DNA of 64,000 nt from Deltaproteobacteria bacterium (GTDB lineage: Bacteria; JAGRBM01; JAHCIT01), in NCBI GenBank assembly GCA_026129095.1, contig JAHCIT010000001.1:496245-560244 (forward strand), read 5' to 3'. Positions within the stretch are counted from its first letter, which is position 1. Each line of letters begins with the position of its first letter. This document shows positions 43,299 to 51,364 of the stretch, one piece after another. The notes under the pieces were generated by a model. It searched no databases, was not told the origin of the DNA, and saw only the letters and a list, made by a program, of their open reading frames with translations. A program made the translations under genes and the position numbers.

Positions 43299-44213
43299 AT
43301 GAGTTTGCTGTCTGAGTTCCCTCGTACCGGGCGAGTTGTATTCTGCCCAGGCCCTAACCGATCACCATATCCAAACTGCAACGGTCTGTACGTGGAAGGG
43401 GATATCCGTATTCTCATTGACCAGGGCGGTTCGGCAATTCAGGCAAAATCCATTGCTGCCGGGCCCGGCATCGATCGGCTGTATGTCACCCATTGGCATG
43501 AGGATCATGCACTATCGGCCTGCCAGTTGCCGGAAATTCCTCTTTTTGCCCCAGCAGCCGACCGGGAACCGATCGAGACCCGGAAGGCGACTCATGCTCG
43601 TGGCGGAATCCATGATAAGATGCTTCAGGCCCAGATGGATGCGCTTTATGACGGCATGGGATTCACCCACCGGAAGGTGGACTCATTTGTGGAACCAGAG
43701 AGTGAAATAGATCTCGGTGGTATCACGATGATAGCGTTGCATGCTCCCGGCCATACTTCGGGCCATACCTGCTATTGGTTTCCGAAAGAATCCGTTCTGG
43801 TTTTGGGTGACTACGATCTCACTCGTGCCGGGCCGGTTTGCCCCGATCTCGATTCCAGTGTGCGGAATACGTATCAGTCGCTTGCCCGCCTACAACGGCT
43901 TCCGGTGAAATTTGCCGCAGCGGCACATGGCCGCGGCTGGTTCGATGGCGAGGAGTACAAAACCCGCATGGCTGCCTATCTGGAAGTGCTAGACCGGCGT
44001 CTCGATGCGATTTTGGACCTCGTTCGTGCTGGGGATACGACGATTCCCTCGCTCGCCCGTCATTTCCAGAAACTATTCAATTTCCCTGTTTTGCCGGGCT
44101 ACGAAGCATGGGGTGCGGTTTCCGGGCAGATGCTGATCCGTCCGATGACCCGGTACTTGTGCGAAGAGGAGCGCCTTATCGAGCCAGAACCAGACCGTTT
44201 CGAAGCAGTTTGA
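43299..44213 (+). CDS. Metallo-beta-lactamase-fold hydrolase
   Basis: A 304-residue MBL-superfamily enzyme with THWHEDHA (HxHxDH), the third histidine in APGHTSGH and the bridging aspartate in VLGDYD, so a dinuclear metal site is likely. The helical C-terminal part (AYLEVLDRRLDAILDLV) resembles LACTB2/hydroxyacylglutathione-type proteins. Substrate not known. ATG 43299 is chosen; TTG 43290 is also possible. It begins 21 bases after gltA and converges with the metallophosphoesterase. Confidence 0.8.
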   Translation: MSLLSEFPRTGRVVFCPGPNRSPYPNCNGLYVEGDIRILIDQGGSAIQAKSIAAGPGIDRLYVTHWHEDHALSACQLPEIPLFAPAADREPIETRKATHARGGIHDKMLQAQMDALYDGMGFTHRKVDSFVEPESEIDLGGITMIALHAPGHTSGHTCYWFPKESVLVLGDYDLTRAGPVCPDLDSSVRNTYQSLARLQRLPVKFAAAAHGRGWFDGEEYKTRMAAYLEVLDRRLDAILDLVRAGDTTIPSLARHFQKLFNFPVLPGYEAWGAVSGQMLIRPMTRYLCEEERLIEPEPDRFEAV

Positions 44214-44221
44214 GCCGACCC

Positions 44222-45085
44222 CTATTTTTCCACAAAATGCTCCATTCTCCTGCCCGGATTATCGGTATCAAAAACCACATAATGGACGATTCCCTTATAG
44301 GGATCCTGACCGGGATTGACGCATATGGTGGAGCCGATCTCGTCACGATAGCTGCCAGTCATGGCCGGGGATTCGTGAATGTGGCCATGAAGAGAAAGGG
44401 CCGGCTGTGTCTTTTCTATGAACTCCCGAACAGCCAGCGAACCTACATGCTTCCCAAGCATCATCTTGTCCAGGCTCGTTTCAATGGGTGGGCAATGGGC
44501 AACAAGGATTGAAACGCCCTTTTTCTGTTTCTCGGCGAGTGGCGCCATCTCTTCTTCCAGCGTGGGCAGAACACTTAAGACAGGATCGTCCTCAAACTTG
44601 AAATATTCGAGTTTCATTTCCTCGCCGGTCACTACACCGTTCAAGAGCCGCATTTTGGCGGGCAATATTCCCGACCGCTTGTCCCACCGCTCGAAATCCT
44701 TGAGCGGAAACGGAGAGATATCCACACAGTTGTAGCCCGATAGCAGGAGACCCGGTTCCAGTTCAGCGGATTTCAGGTGCAGATATTCGATAATATCGCC
44801 GTCTCGATCCGCAAACAGTTTTTCAGCTGCCCTGGAATCGTCATTTCCCATGATGAAAAAGATACGCGTCCGAGGACGCTTGAGCCGGAACTGTTCCAGC
44901 AAAGGGAACAGTGTATTCCGGTGCCAGTCCACCTGGTGCTGGACAAACTTGCCGTCCCGGAAGTTCTTGGGTGCCAGATCTCCACCAAAAATAATCGCAC
45001 CACAATCACGGCGGTGAGCCGCAGCAAGCACAGCCTCATAGTGTTTCATCGAACCGTGAAGATCGCTGATATAGGCTACCCGCAT
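44222..45085 (-). CDS. Calcineurin-like metallophosphoesterase
   Basis: A 287-residue metallophosphoesterase with all motifs: SDLHGS (D-x-H), FGGDLA, IMGNDDSR (GN[DH]), VAHCPP and the C-terminal LHGHIHESP. ATG 45085 begins directly at the conserved MRVAYISDLHG. It starts 5 bases after the macro-domain gene and is surely in its operon. The family includes phosphoprotein, nucleotide and 2',3'-cyclic phosphodiesterases; the substrate here is not determined by sequence. Confidence 0.85.
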   Translation of the reverse strand: MRVAYISDLHGSMKHYEAVLAAAHRRDCGAIIFGGDLAPKNFRDGKFVQHQVDWHRNTLFPLLEQFRLKRPRTRIFFIMGNDDSRAAEKLFADRDGDIIEYLHLKSAELEPGLLLSGYNCVDISPFPLKDFERWDKRSGILPAKMRLLNGVVTGEEMKLEYFKFEDDPVLSVLPTLEEEMAPLAEKQKKGVSILVAHCPPIETSLDKMMLGKHVGSLAVREFIEKTQPALSLHGHIHESPAMTGSYRDEIGSTICVNPGQDPYKGIVHYVVFDTDNPGRRMEHFVEK

Positions 45086-45090
45086 CAAAA

Positions 45091-45651
45091 TTATCCCGGC
45101 AAATTGATGCCGTACCGTCGCGTCCATGTGCCATCAAAAGCAAAATAGGTAGGATCATCATAAAGGCATAGGTCCACACGGCAAACCGGATCTGCATTGC
45201 CTTTGAGAAACGACTCGCATGCATCGATAATGATTTCCGACGCCTCGACTTTGGGAAATCCGAAGATGCCAGTGGAAACCGCCGGAAACACAATGCTTTC
45301 CAGTTTTTCCTCGCGGGCCAGTTTCAGGCCGGAATAAATTGCTGATCGGAGCTTTTCGGATTCACTGCCTTCGCCCCACTGAGGGCCTACCACATGTATG
45401 ACTCTTCTGGCGGGCAGACTGCCCGCCCCGGTGGATCGCGCCCCGCCAACAGGCACAGGCCCGTATATCTGCACCGAACGTGTGGATTCATCCTGGACTT
45501 CGCGGCCGCCGTTGCGAACGATCTGGGCGGCCACCCCACCTCCATGCGCCAAATTCGAGTTGGCCGCGTTCACTATGGCATCGGCCGGCACATGGCAGAT
45601 ATCGCCATTCAGGAGCCTGAGTCCCCGTCCAGCGACTGTTACCGTCCGCAT
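45091..45651 (-). CDS. Macro domain protein (ADP-ribose-binding, deacylase-type)
   Basis: A 186-residue macro domain: DAIVNAANSNLAHGGGVA, VIHVVGPQWG and VFPAVSTGIFGFPKVEA are the ADP-ribose-binding loops and cover nearly the whole protein. Such enzymes hydrolyse O-acetyl-ADP-ribose or ADP-ribosyl-protein esters. ATG 45651 is used; an upstream TTG 45681 would add 10 residues. It precedes the metallophosphoesterase by 5 bases, suggesting consecutive steps on an ADP-ribose-derived nucleotide. Confidence 0.88.
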   Translation of the reverse strand: MRTVTVAGRGLRLLNGDICHVPADAIVNAANSNLAHGGGVAAQIVRNGGREVQDESTRSVQIYGPVPVGGARSTGAGSLPARRVIHVVGPQWGEGSESEKLRSAIYSGLKLAREEKLESIVFPAVSTGIFGFPKVEASEIIIDACESFLKGNADPVCRVDLCLYDDPTYFAFDGTWTRRYGINLPG

Positions 45652-45755
45652 TACCCGGTATGGAGTTTCCCGTGGCACCAACCACTGAGGATACCGGTAC
45701 GAGCGGCAGGTTCAACCAGCACGGCCGCGGGGCGATTGGGATTTCCTGCGCTGCC

Positions 45756-46739
45756 CTATGCCGACGCTTCCCAGTTCTCGAACTTGAGGATATCGAGTTC
45801 CTGGAACCGCTGGCGGAGGTCGCCGGTGAGCAGGCCAATACGCCGCAGGTTCGGAACTATCTTGGAAAAAAGCATCTTGCGGAATTCCCGCATCGCGGGA
45901 GAGTTCATGGATAGATCCAGGCACCGGTCCACGTCGAAACCCATCTTCTGCCACACTTCGAGCCCGTTAAACCGGTCACGCATCAGGACACAGGCTTCGT
46001 AGGCAAAATCCTGCCGTTCCTTGAACTCCTTTTCGCTCATCTGGTCGTAAAGGCCCCTGAGACTCATCACGCCGAAGGCTACATGCCGAGCCTCATCCAG
46101 CATGACGTGCTTGGTTAAATCCTTGATGAGCGGTTCCTTGGAGAAATTATGCATGAAGTTGAACGCAGCCAGGGCCAGTCCCTCGACCATGATCTGCATG
46201 CCGAGATATTTCATGTCCCAGCGTGAATCAGCGAGGATCAGGTCGAGAAGCGTCTTGAGATGTGGATTGACCGGGTATTCCATCTCCACCTTGTCTCGAA
46301 GGTATTTGTCATAAACTTCTACATGACGCGCCTCGTCCATCACCTGCGTGGCCGCGTAATACTTGGCATCAATCCACGGAACCGCGTCTACAATCTGTGC
46401 CGTTGCAAGCAGGGCTCCCTGCTCACCATGCAAAAATTGCGATAATGTCCATGACTGGAATTCGTGCCGAAGGCGTCGGATGTCTCGCTCGTTCAGTTTC
46501 TTCCACATGTCAGTGCCATAGATAGCGATCTGGGCATCGGGCATGTTCTCGGCTTCAGGATCCACGTCGATTCCCCAATTCAGTTCTGTTTGACCGTTCC
46601 ATTGCCCCTGCTTGGCCTTCTCATAAAGGCTGCGGAGATCTTCGCGCTGGGTATCGTAGTTCCAGGTATACAGCGTATCGAACTTGGTCTCGACATGGTC
46701 GAGCGCTTGACCAAGATTTCGTGGCAGCGGCTGGGACAT
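45756..46739 (-). CDS. Ferritin-like diiron protein (second paralogue group)
   Basis: A 327-residue ferritin-like protein with the paired motifs QVMDEARHVEVY and VMLDEARHVAFGVM and a preceding glutamate in LHGEQGALLATAQI. This arrangement is that of R2-like/AurF-like diiron enzymes. AGGAGGA stands a few bases before the ATG. The substrate cannot be told; it is only distantly like the 25349-26293 protein. It stands alone between the macro gene and a hypothetical gene. Confidence 0.78.
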   Translation of the reverse strand: MSQPLPRNLGQALDHVETKFDTLYTWNYDTQREDLRSLYEKAKQGQWNGQTELNWGIDVDPEAENMPDAQIAIYGTDMWKKLNERDIRRLRHEFQSWTLSQFLHGEQGALLATAQIVDAVPWIDAKYYAATQVMDEARHVEVYDKYLRDKVEMEYPVNPHLKTLLDLILADSRWDMKYLGMQIMVEGLALAAFNFMHNFSKEPLIKDLTKHVMLDEARHVAFGVMSLRGLYDQMSEKEFKERQDFAYEACVLMRDRFNGLEVWQKMGFDVDRCLDLSMNSPAMREFRKMLFSKIVPNLRRIGLLTGDLRQRFQELDILKFENWEASA

Positions 46740-46922
46740 GACGTGAATCCTCCTGAACCTGTATATGGTTCGGGGCCGGATGACCCGCCTCCAATACGGT
46801 CCGCATTGTCGCCGACCGTTCGGTCGGGGAGGATGATCCAGATCAGTTTTTGATGCGGGTGAGCAGAAATAACCAGGATAAATGATGTCGATATTCTTGG
46901 GTTATACCGAGAGAGATCATCC

Positions 46923-47447
46923 CTACAACTTTCTCCACAAACGGCGTAACAAGCTGGGTTTGTCCTCGTGAATTTCGACTTCGCTGGAATAGGGTAGCAG
47001 CGCCCCGAAAGTTGCTCGTTGAGCTTCAAACACCGCCAGGGCCTCATTCCAACTCGATGTTCGTCCGGTGGCTCCAAGTCGGCATTGAGCCTGGGGGTCG
47101 AAAATCAGTGCTTCCAGCCGGACGGCCAGATGGCGAGCCACCTTACCCGCCAGCTCAAAACCGTCACGCCCGGTTTCCAGCCCGGTCCGGATTACCACAG
47201 TCGTAAGCGGTCCCCCTTCCCCCGATTCATGGCCGGTGACGACCTGCACCTCAAAAATGGTTCCATCGGCAAGCGTCGCCTGCACGTCATAGCCGTTGGC
47301 CGTGGGAAGCGAATCAGGAAACCGTTTCATGGCATCCTTCACCGCTGCTGGCGAAAGCGGTTCGAGACAGCTCTCCTCTCCGAGCTCACCGCGAAAGACG
47401 TAAAGATCGTACGGAATGGAGCGGGGGCGTTTGGGGAAAACAGGCAT
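46923..47447 (-). CDS. Conserved hypothetical protein
   Basis: A 174-residue protein of unknown family starting MPVFPKRPRSIPYDLYVFRG. It appears cytosolic, with no signal or TM helix, and ends in a basic LLRRLWRKL. ATG 47447 leaves 91 bases to the divergent purD start; a longer frame to 47672 would run through the purD 5' end and is rejected. Confidence 0.5.
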   Translation of the reverse strand: MPVFPKRPRSIPYDLYVFRGELGEESCLEPLSPAAVKDAMKRFPDSLPTANGYDVQATLADGTIFEVQVVTGHESGEGGPLTTVVIRTGLETGRDGFELAGKVARHLAVRLEALIFDPQAQCRLGATGRTSSWNEALAVFEAQRATFGALLPYSSEVEIHEDKPSLLRRLWRKL

Positions 47448-47538
47448 ACACGAAGCGCAAGAATGACCGGCGAAAAGGCCAAGAGGAACCCCCGCCCCGG
47501 ATTTGCCTCCTTTCCTCCAGCGGCTATGGTCACGCACG

Positions 47539-48819
47539 ATGAATGTGCTCGTACTGGGAAGTGGTGGACGCGAACATGCCCTGGCGTGGAGGCTGCAGCA
47601 GGGGCCAAAGGGCCGAAAAGTGGTCTGTGCTCCCGGAAACCCTGGAATCGCGCAAGATGTAGAAACCACCACATTCGATATTCTGGATCCGGCGCAGGTT
47701 GTCGAGGCAGCAAAAACGCAGGGAGCAGATCTCGTAATTATAGGTCCTGAGGCTCCGCTTGTTGCCGGCGTGGCTGATGCCCTCCTTGAAGCTGATATCC
47801 CTGTATTCGGGCCAAGTCAGTGGGCCGCACAACTTGAGTCGAGCAAGTCGTTCGCCAAGAAAATCTTCAATGACAACAAGATACCAACGGCGCGGGGAGA
47901 GACGTTCACCACCGCCAAAGAAGCCCTTAACTACCTGGACGATCTGGGCTTCAACTGCGTCATCAAGGCCGACGGGCTGGCTGCCGGCAAAGGAGTGATT
48001 CTCTGCGACACGCAGGAGGACGCCATCATTGCTATTGACCGGATTATGACGCGCAGGGAATTTGGGGATGCCGGTGCGAAAATCGTGATCGAGGAAAAGC
48101 TTGCGGGCGAGGAGGTAAGCGTATTCGCGCTTACTGACGGCGAGCGTATTCTCATGCTTCCCACGGCTCAGGACCACAAGCGCGTCTTCGATGACGACGA
48201 AGGTCCCAATACTGGCGGCATGGGAGCCTATGGACCCGCACCGGTACTCGACAACAAGAGCCTGAAGAAGGTTGTCGAAAAAATTCTTGAGCCTACCGTG
48301 AAGGCGATGGCCCGAGGTGGGCATCCTTACCGGGGTGTTCTTTATGCCGGGCTGATGGTGACCGAAGATGGCCCGAAAATTCTTGAGTACAACTGCCGGT
48401 TCGGCGACCCCGAGTGCCAGGTGCTGATGATGTTACTGGATGAAGACCTCGCACCGCTGCTCCATGCCTGCGCCACCGGTAAAGTTGAACCGGGACGGGC
48501 GCCGAAATTGTATAAGGGTGCCGCTGCTTGCGTGGTAATGGCTTCCGGGGGGTATCCAGACAAGTTCAAAAAGAGCCTCGCCATTACCGGGATTCCTGCT
48601 GGCGAACCGGATCTCAAGGTTTTTCATGCCGGCACGGCAATAAAAGATGGCAGGCTCGTTACCAACGGTGGCAGGGTTCTAGGTGTCACCGCACGTGGTG
48701 CAGACCTGCGGGAAGCACTCAAGACCGCCTACAATGCTTGCGGGCAAATCACATGGGACGGTGTGCATTACCGCAAGGACATCGGACGAAAGGGCCTTAA
48801 ACGGCTGGGGTTGATCTAG
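47539..48819 (+). CDS. purD: Phosphoribosylamine--glycine ligase
   Basis: A 426-residue GAR synthetase. N-terminal MNVLVLGSGGREHALAWRL, then APGNPGIAQ, LVIIGPEAPLVAGVAD, the ATP-grasp region with IKADGLAAGKGVI and DHKRVFDDDEGPNTGGMGAY, and ILEYNCRFGDPECQ. It joins glycine to phosphoribosylamine in purine synthesis. ATG 47539 starts exactly at the conserved beta strand. No other pur gene is adjacent; it is followed after 7 bases by a usp gene and after 6 more by a GNAT gene, forming a three-gene operon. Confidence 0.95.
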   Translation: MNVLVLGSGGREHALAWRLQQGPKGRKVVCAPGNPGIAQDVETTTFDILDPAQVVEAAKTQGADLVIIGPEAPLVAGVADALLEADIPVFGPSQWAAQLESSKSFAKKIFNDNKIPTARGETFTTAKEALNYLDDLGFNCVIKADGLAAGKGVILCDTQEDAIIAIDRIMTRREFGDAGAKIVIEEKLAGEEVSVFALTDGERILMLPTAQDHKRVFDDDEGPNTGGMGAYGPAPVLDNKSLKKVVEKILEPTVKAMARGGHPYRGVLYAGLMVTEDGPKILEYNCRFGDPECQVLMMLLDEDLAPLLHACATGKVEPGRAPKLYKGAAACVVMASGGYPDKFKKSLAITGIPAGEPDLKVFHAGTAIKDGRLVTNGGRVLGVTARGADLREALKTAYNACGQITWDGVHYRKDIGRKGLKRLGLI

Positions 48820-48826
48820 TAGCGAT

Positions 48827-49312
48827 ATGAGCAAGCAAATACTGGTCGCAATCGATTTTACACCAATCACCACACATCTTATCCAAGAAGCCGTTCGGCT
48901 AGCCGAACCTGGCCGTGCAAAGGTCCGGCTCATTCATGTTGTCGGCAAAGATACCATGACGCTCTGGTTCGACCGGATGACGGAGTTCACCGTCTTTGGT
49001 GCGCCCGAACAGACGATGCTGGAGCAGATGCGGATGAAGCTAGCTGACCGGGCTGACGAGCTGATCGCCCAGCTTGCGAAAGATTTTTCCAAGCCAGATG
49101 TCGAGGTCACAGGACGGGTGGCCAAGGGAAGTGTTGTGGATGAAGTGGTGAAAGAGGCAAAGGCAATCCGTGCCGATCTACTCATCTGCGCTGCCCACCA
49201 GCACGAAAGCCTGAGTCATACACTGCTAGGCAGCGTTGCCTCCAAGCTGGCTGAAAAGGCGCCCTGCTCAGTCATGGTGGTCCGCCAGCCCGCGGACACC
49301 GTGAGAGACTGA
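48827..49312 (+). CDS. Universal stress protein family
   Basis: A 161-residue UspA-fold protein starting SKQILVAIDFTPITTHLI and ending with LGSVASKLAEKAPCSVMVVR. The classic ATP-binding signature G-x2-G-x9-G-S/T is not complete: the first glycines are replaced (AAHQHESLSHTLLGS), so it may belong to the non-ATP-binding UspA-like class. It sits in the purD operon. Confidence 0.83.
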   Translation: MSKQILVAIDFTPITTHLIQEAVRLAEPGRAKVRLIHVVGKDTMTLWFDRMTEFTVFGAPEQTMLEQMRMKLADRADELIAQLAKDFSKPDVEVTGRVAKGSVVDEVVKEAKAIRADLLICAAHQHESLSHTLLGSVASKLAEKAPCSVMVVRQPADTVRD

Positions 49313-49318
49313 AAGTTC

Positions 49319-50011
49319 ATGGCCAGCTACCGCGTACGTCCCTATGATCCGGACCGCGATATAGACGCTTGCGCCCGGGTGCAGGTGTCGGCCTTCGGTC
49401 ACAACCACTGGCCCTTCTGGCGAAAGGCGCACTCTCGGCTTGCCCGGGATTTTGTGGCCTTTATGGGCGGGCTTGGAAACCTGAACCTCGTTGCCGAGGA
49501 GATGGAATCTGGCCGCGTGTCAGGCTTTGTGTTTGCCGCCTCCCCCCTAGATAGCCGCTCGCTCCTGAATGCTTCTGGCAAGATTATAAAACTGCTCGGA
49601 TTTGGAATGATCGGGCTTCCCGGCTGGAAGAGCATCGCTTTCCGCCATGCCCGGCGGTTCATTTCGGCAATGTCCAGGCTGATGCGTGAGCATCCTTCAT
49701 ATGATCCACACACGGAAATACTGGAATTTGCGGTTCATGAGGAGGCACAGGGCAAAGGTGTGGGCCGCATGCTGATGAATTCGGCCGTAAGAGAACTCGC
49801 TCGGCGGGGGGCAAAACAGATCGTCCTAATGACTGACTCAACGATGAGCTGGCGGTTTTACGAACGCTATGGGTACAAACGGGTGCGCGACGTGGATTTT
49901 GGGAACGCCTATGAACTTGCCACCGGCTCACTCTCGGAGCATGGTTACTCCTATGAACTGGATATTCCAGACAAAATGAACGCCTTGCAGCGCGAGGGCC
50001 GAGCAGCCTAG
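49319..50011 (+). CDS. GNAT family N-acetyltransferase
   Basis: A 230-residue acetyltransferase with the acetyl-CoA motif VHEEAQGKGVGRMLM followed by RGAKQIVLMTD and SWRFYERYGY. The N-terminal RVRPYDPDRDIDACARV is typical of GNAT. The acceptor is unknown. Its stop overlaps that of the convergent nitroreductase gene. Confidence 0.83.
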   Translation: MASYRVRPYDPDRDIDACARVQVSAFGHNHWPFWRKAHSRLARDFVAFMGGLGNLNLVAEEMESGRVSGFVFAASPLDSRSLLNASGKIIKLLGFGMIGLPGWKSIAFRHARRFISAMSRLMREHPSYDPHTEILEFAVHEEAQGKGVGRMLMNSAVRELARRGAKQIVLMTDSTMSWRFYERYGYKRVRDVDFGNAYELATGSLSEHGYSYELDIPDKMNALQREGRAA

Positions 50012-50766
50012 ATTTCCCTTACCAGTTTACTTCGCTCACGTCGCCACTGACGGCCCCAAAGTCCCTTTTCTGACCGGTAACCGAAACCAAGGACCATCGG
50101 GATATCCCACTTGTCACCGGATAGCCCTACCAGCTTGCCAACACGTACCGCATCCATCCCTTCCATCGGGCAGGAATCAAATCCCTTGGCGACGGCCGCG
50201 AGCATGATATTCTCGCATGCAAGGGCGGTACTCTTCACTGCCCAAACCCGCATGTCGGTATCAGACACCGGAGCACGGGGAACCGGACGGAACAACCCGG
50301 TAGCCGTCAGCGTAATATTACGAACTGCGCCGTAAATGCTAAGAGGCCCCTGATTGTACATCGTTTGAGCGAGCCGCTCGTAATAAATCATTACCGGTTT
50401 AGGAATTCCCTGTTCCTGGCGGAGCCACTCAACATACTCCTTTCGGCAGTCATTCCACTGATCCCAGCGGGCCACGCAAACAACCAGCTCTTTAGCTGTC
50501 TTTGCCGCATTCTGCTTGAAGCAGGCTTCAACCAGTTTCTGCTTCTTCTCGGGAGACCGGACCCAGTAAAATTCAAACGGCTGCAGATTCGAGCTGTTCG
50601 GTGCGATAAGCCCCATATCAAGAATGTCGTTCATGTCCTTTTCAGAAATGGACCGGTCGGAGAACTTCCGGACGCTACGCCGACGCCGGGTAACGGTCTC
50701 GAAGTTATTCCAGGATCCCTCGTAGTGCAGATCCGAAATCTCAGGCGTAGTCAGAGATGCGGGCAT
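50008..50766 (-). CDS. Nitroreductase family protein
   Basis: A 252-residue FMN-dependent nitroreductase-fold protein: RRRSVRKFSDRSI at residues ~28-40 (phosphate-binding arginines), MGLIAPNSSNLQPFEFYWV and the C-terminal MVLGFGYRS. The substrate is unknown; relatives reduce nitro groups, quinones or flavins, or dehalogenate. GGAGGG precedes the ATG. It diverges from the Irr-like regulator, whose box (50891-50909) lies in the shared intergenic region and may also control this gene. Confidence 0.82.
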   Translation of the reverse strand: MPASLTTPEISDLHYEGSWNNFETVTRRRRSVRKFSDRSISEKDMNDILDMGLIAPNSSNLQPFEFYWVRSPEKKQKLVEACFKQNAAKTAKELVVCVARWDQWNDCRKEYVEWLRQEQGIPKPVMIYYERLAQTMYNQGPLSIYGAVRNITLTATGLFRPVPRAPVSDTDMRVWAVKSTALACENIMLAAVAKGFDSCPMEGMDAVRVGKLVGLSGDKWDIPMVLGFGYRSEKGLWGRQWRRERSKLVREI

Positions 50767-50876
50767 GAGACACCCTCCTCAAGAATAGGTCGCGATAAAC
50801 TGCCAAAGCGGTTCTCCGCGCCAACGGGATGCTATCCCATCAAGATGCGAACTGTGAACCAGATTCGGACAGAGAG

Positions 50877-50905
50877 TTGACAGGTCCACAATTTAGACTT
50901 AGTCT
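50877..50905 (+). promoter_or_regulatory. Sigma70-type promoter of the Irr-like gene
   Basis: TTGACA at 50877-50882 is a perfect -35, followed by a 17-base spacer and TAGTCT at 50900-50905 (3/6 match to a -10). Transcription would begin near 50912, about three bases before the ATG at 50915, implying a leaderless message; there is no ribosome binding site. Confidence 0.6.
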
Positions 50906-50909
50906 AAAT
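50891..50909. promoter_or_regulatory. Fur/Irr-type operator (palindrome) at the regulator's promoter
   Basis: ATTTAGACTTAGTCTAAAT: perfect 9-base arms around one central base, similar to Irr/PerR-type boxes. It covers the -10 element and ends 5 bases before the regulator's ATG, so binding should block transcription: autorepression. A related site lies at 51338-51364. Confidence 0.7.
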
Positions 50910-50914
50910 CCAGA

Positions 50915-51319
50915 ATGGATGCAGAGGTCAAGCTTACCAGCGCCGGTATCCAGCCCTCTGCTCAACGGCTGGCCGTGGCATCGTTCGTCCTGTTTACGGA
51001 CACCCATCCTTCTGCCGAACAGGTCTGGGAAAAAGCCCAAAAAATACTCCCCATGATCTCCCGGGCGACTGTCTACAACACGCTCAACCTGTTTGTGAAG
51101 AAGGGGATTCTCAAGGAACTTGTGCTGGCCGAAGGGAGATCGGTTTACGATCCCAAAACCGGCCCTCATCACCATTTCATCGACGAAAGCACCGGCAGTA
51201 TTCACGATATCCCGTGGGAGTCACTGGATGTGAGACATGTCGATGAATTGACCGGTTTCGATATTTGTGAATACCAGGTGGTACTGAAGGGCCGGCGCCA
51301 CCGAAGCTGGAAGAAATAG
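50915..51319 (+). CDS. Fur-family transcriptional regulator, Irr-like
   Basis: A 134-residue Fur-family protein with the N-terminal winged helix (AGIQPSAQRLAVASFVLF, ISRATVYNTLNLFVKKGIL) and a dimerisation domain with PHHHFIDESTGSIHDI. Apart from one cysteine (FDICEY) it lacks the C-x2-C structural zinc pairs. The HHH motif and the basic end (VVLKGRRHRSWKK) resemble rhizobial Irr, which responds to heme or iron; PerR-like peroxide sensing is the alternative. The box overlapping its promoter suggests autoregulation. Irr is best known from Alphaproteobacteria, so ligand assignment is inference. Confidence 0.82.
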   Translation: MDAEVKLTSAGIQPSAQRLAVASFVLFTDTHPSAEQVWEKAQKILPMISRATVYNTLNLFVKKGILKELVLAEGRSVYDPKTGPHHHFIDESTGSIHDIPWESLDVRHVDELTGFDICEYQVVLKGRRHRSWKK

Positions 51320-51337
51320 TTACAAGAGAAATTTCTC

Positions 51338-51364
51338 CCATAATTAGACTTGGTCTAATTATGG
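51338..51364. promoter_or_regulatory. Second operator-like palindrome between convergent genes
   Basis: CCATAATTAGAC, TTG, GTCTAATTATGG: perfect 12-base arms. Its core TTAGACTTGGTCTAA differs at one base from the core of the regulator's own operator. It overlaps the stop codon of the ABC gene on the other strand, and is preceded by GAGAAATTTCTC (51326-51337). It could be an operator or, less likely given the AT-rich stem, a bidirectional terminator. Confidence 0.55.
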
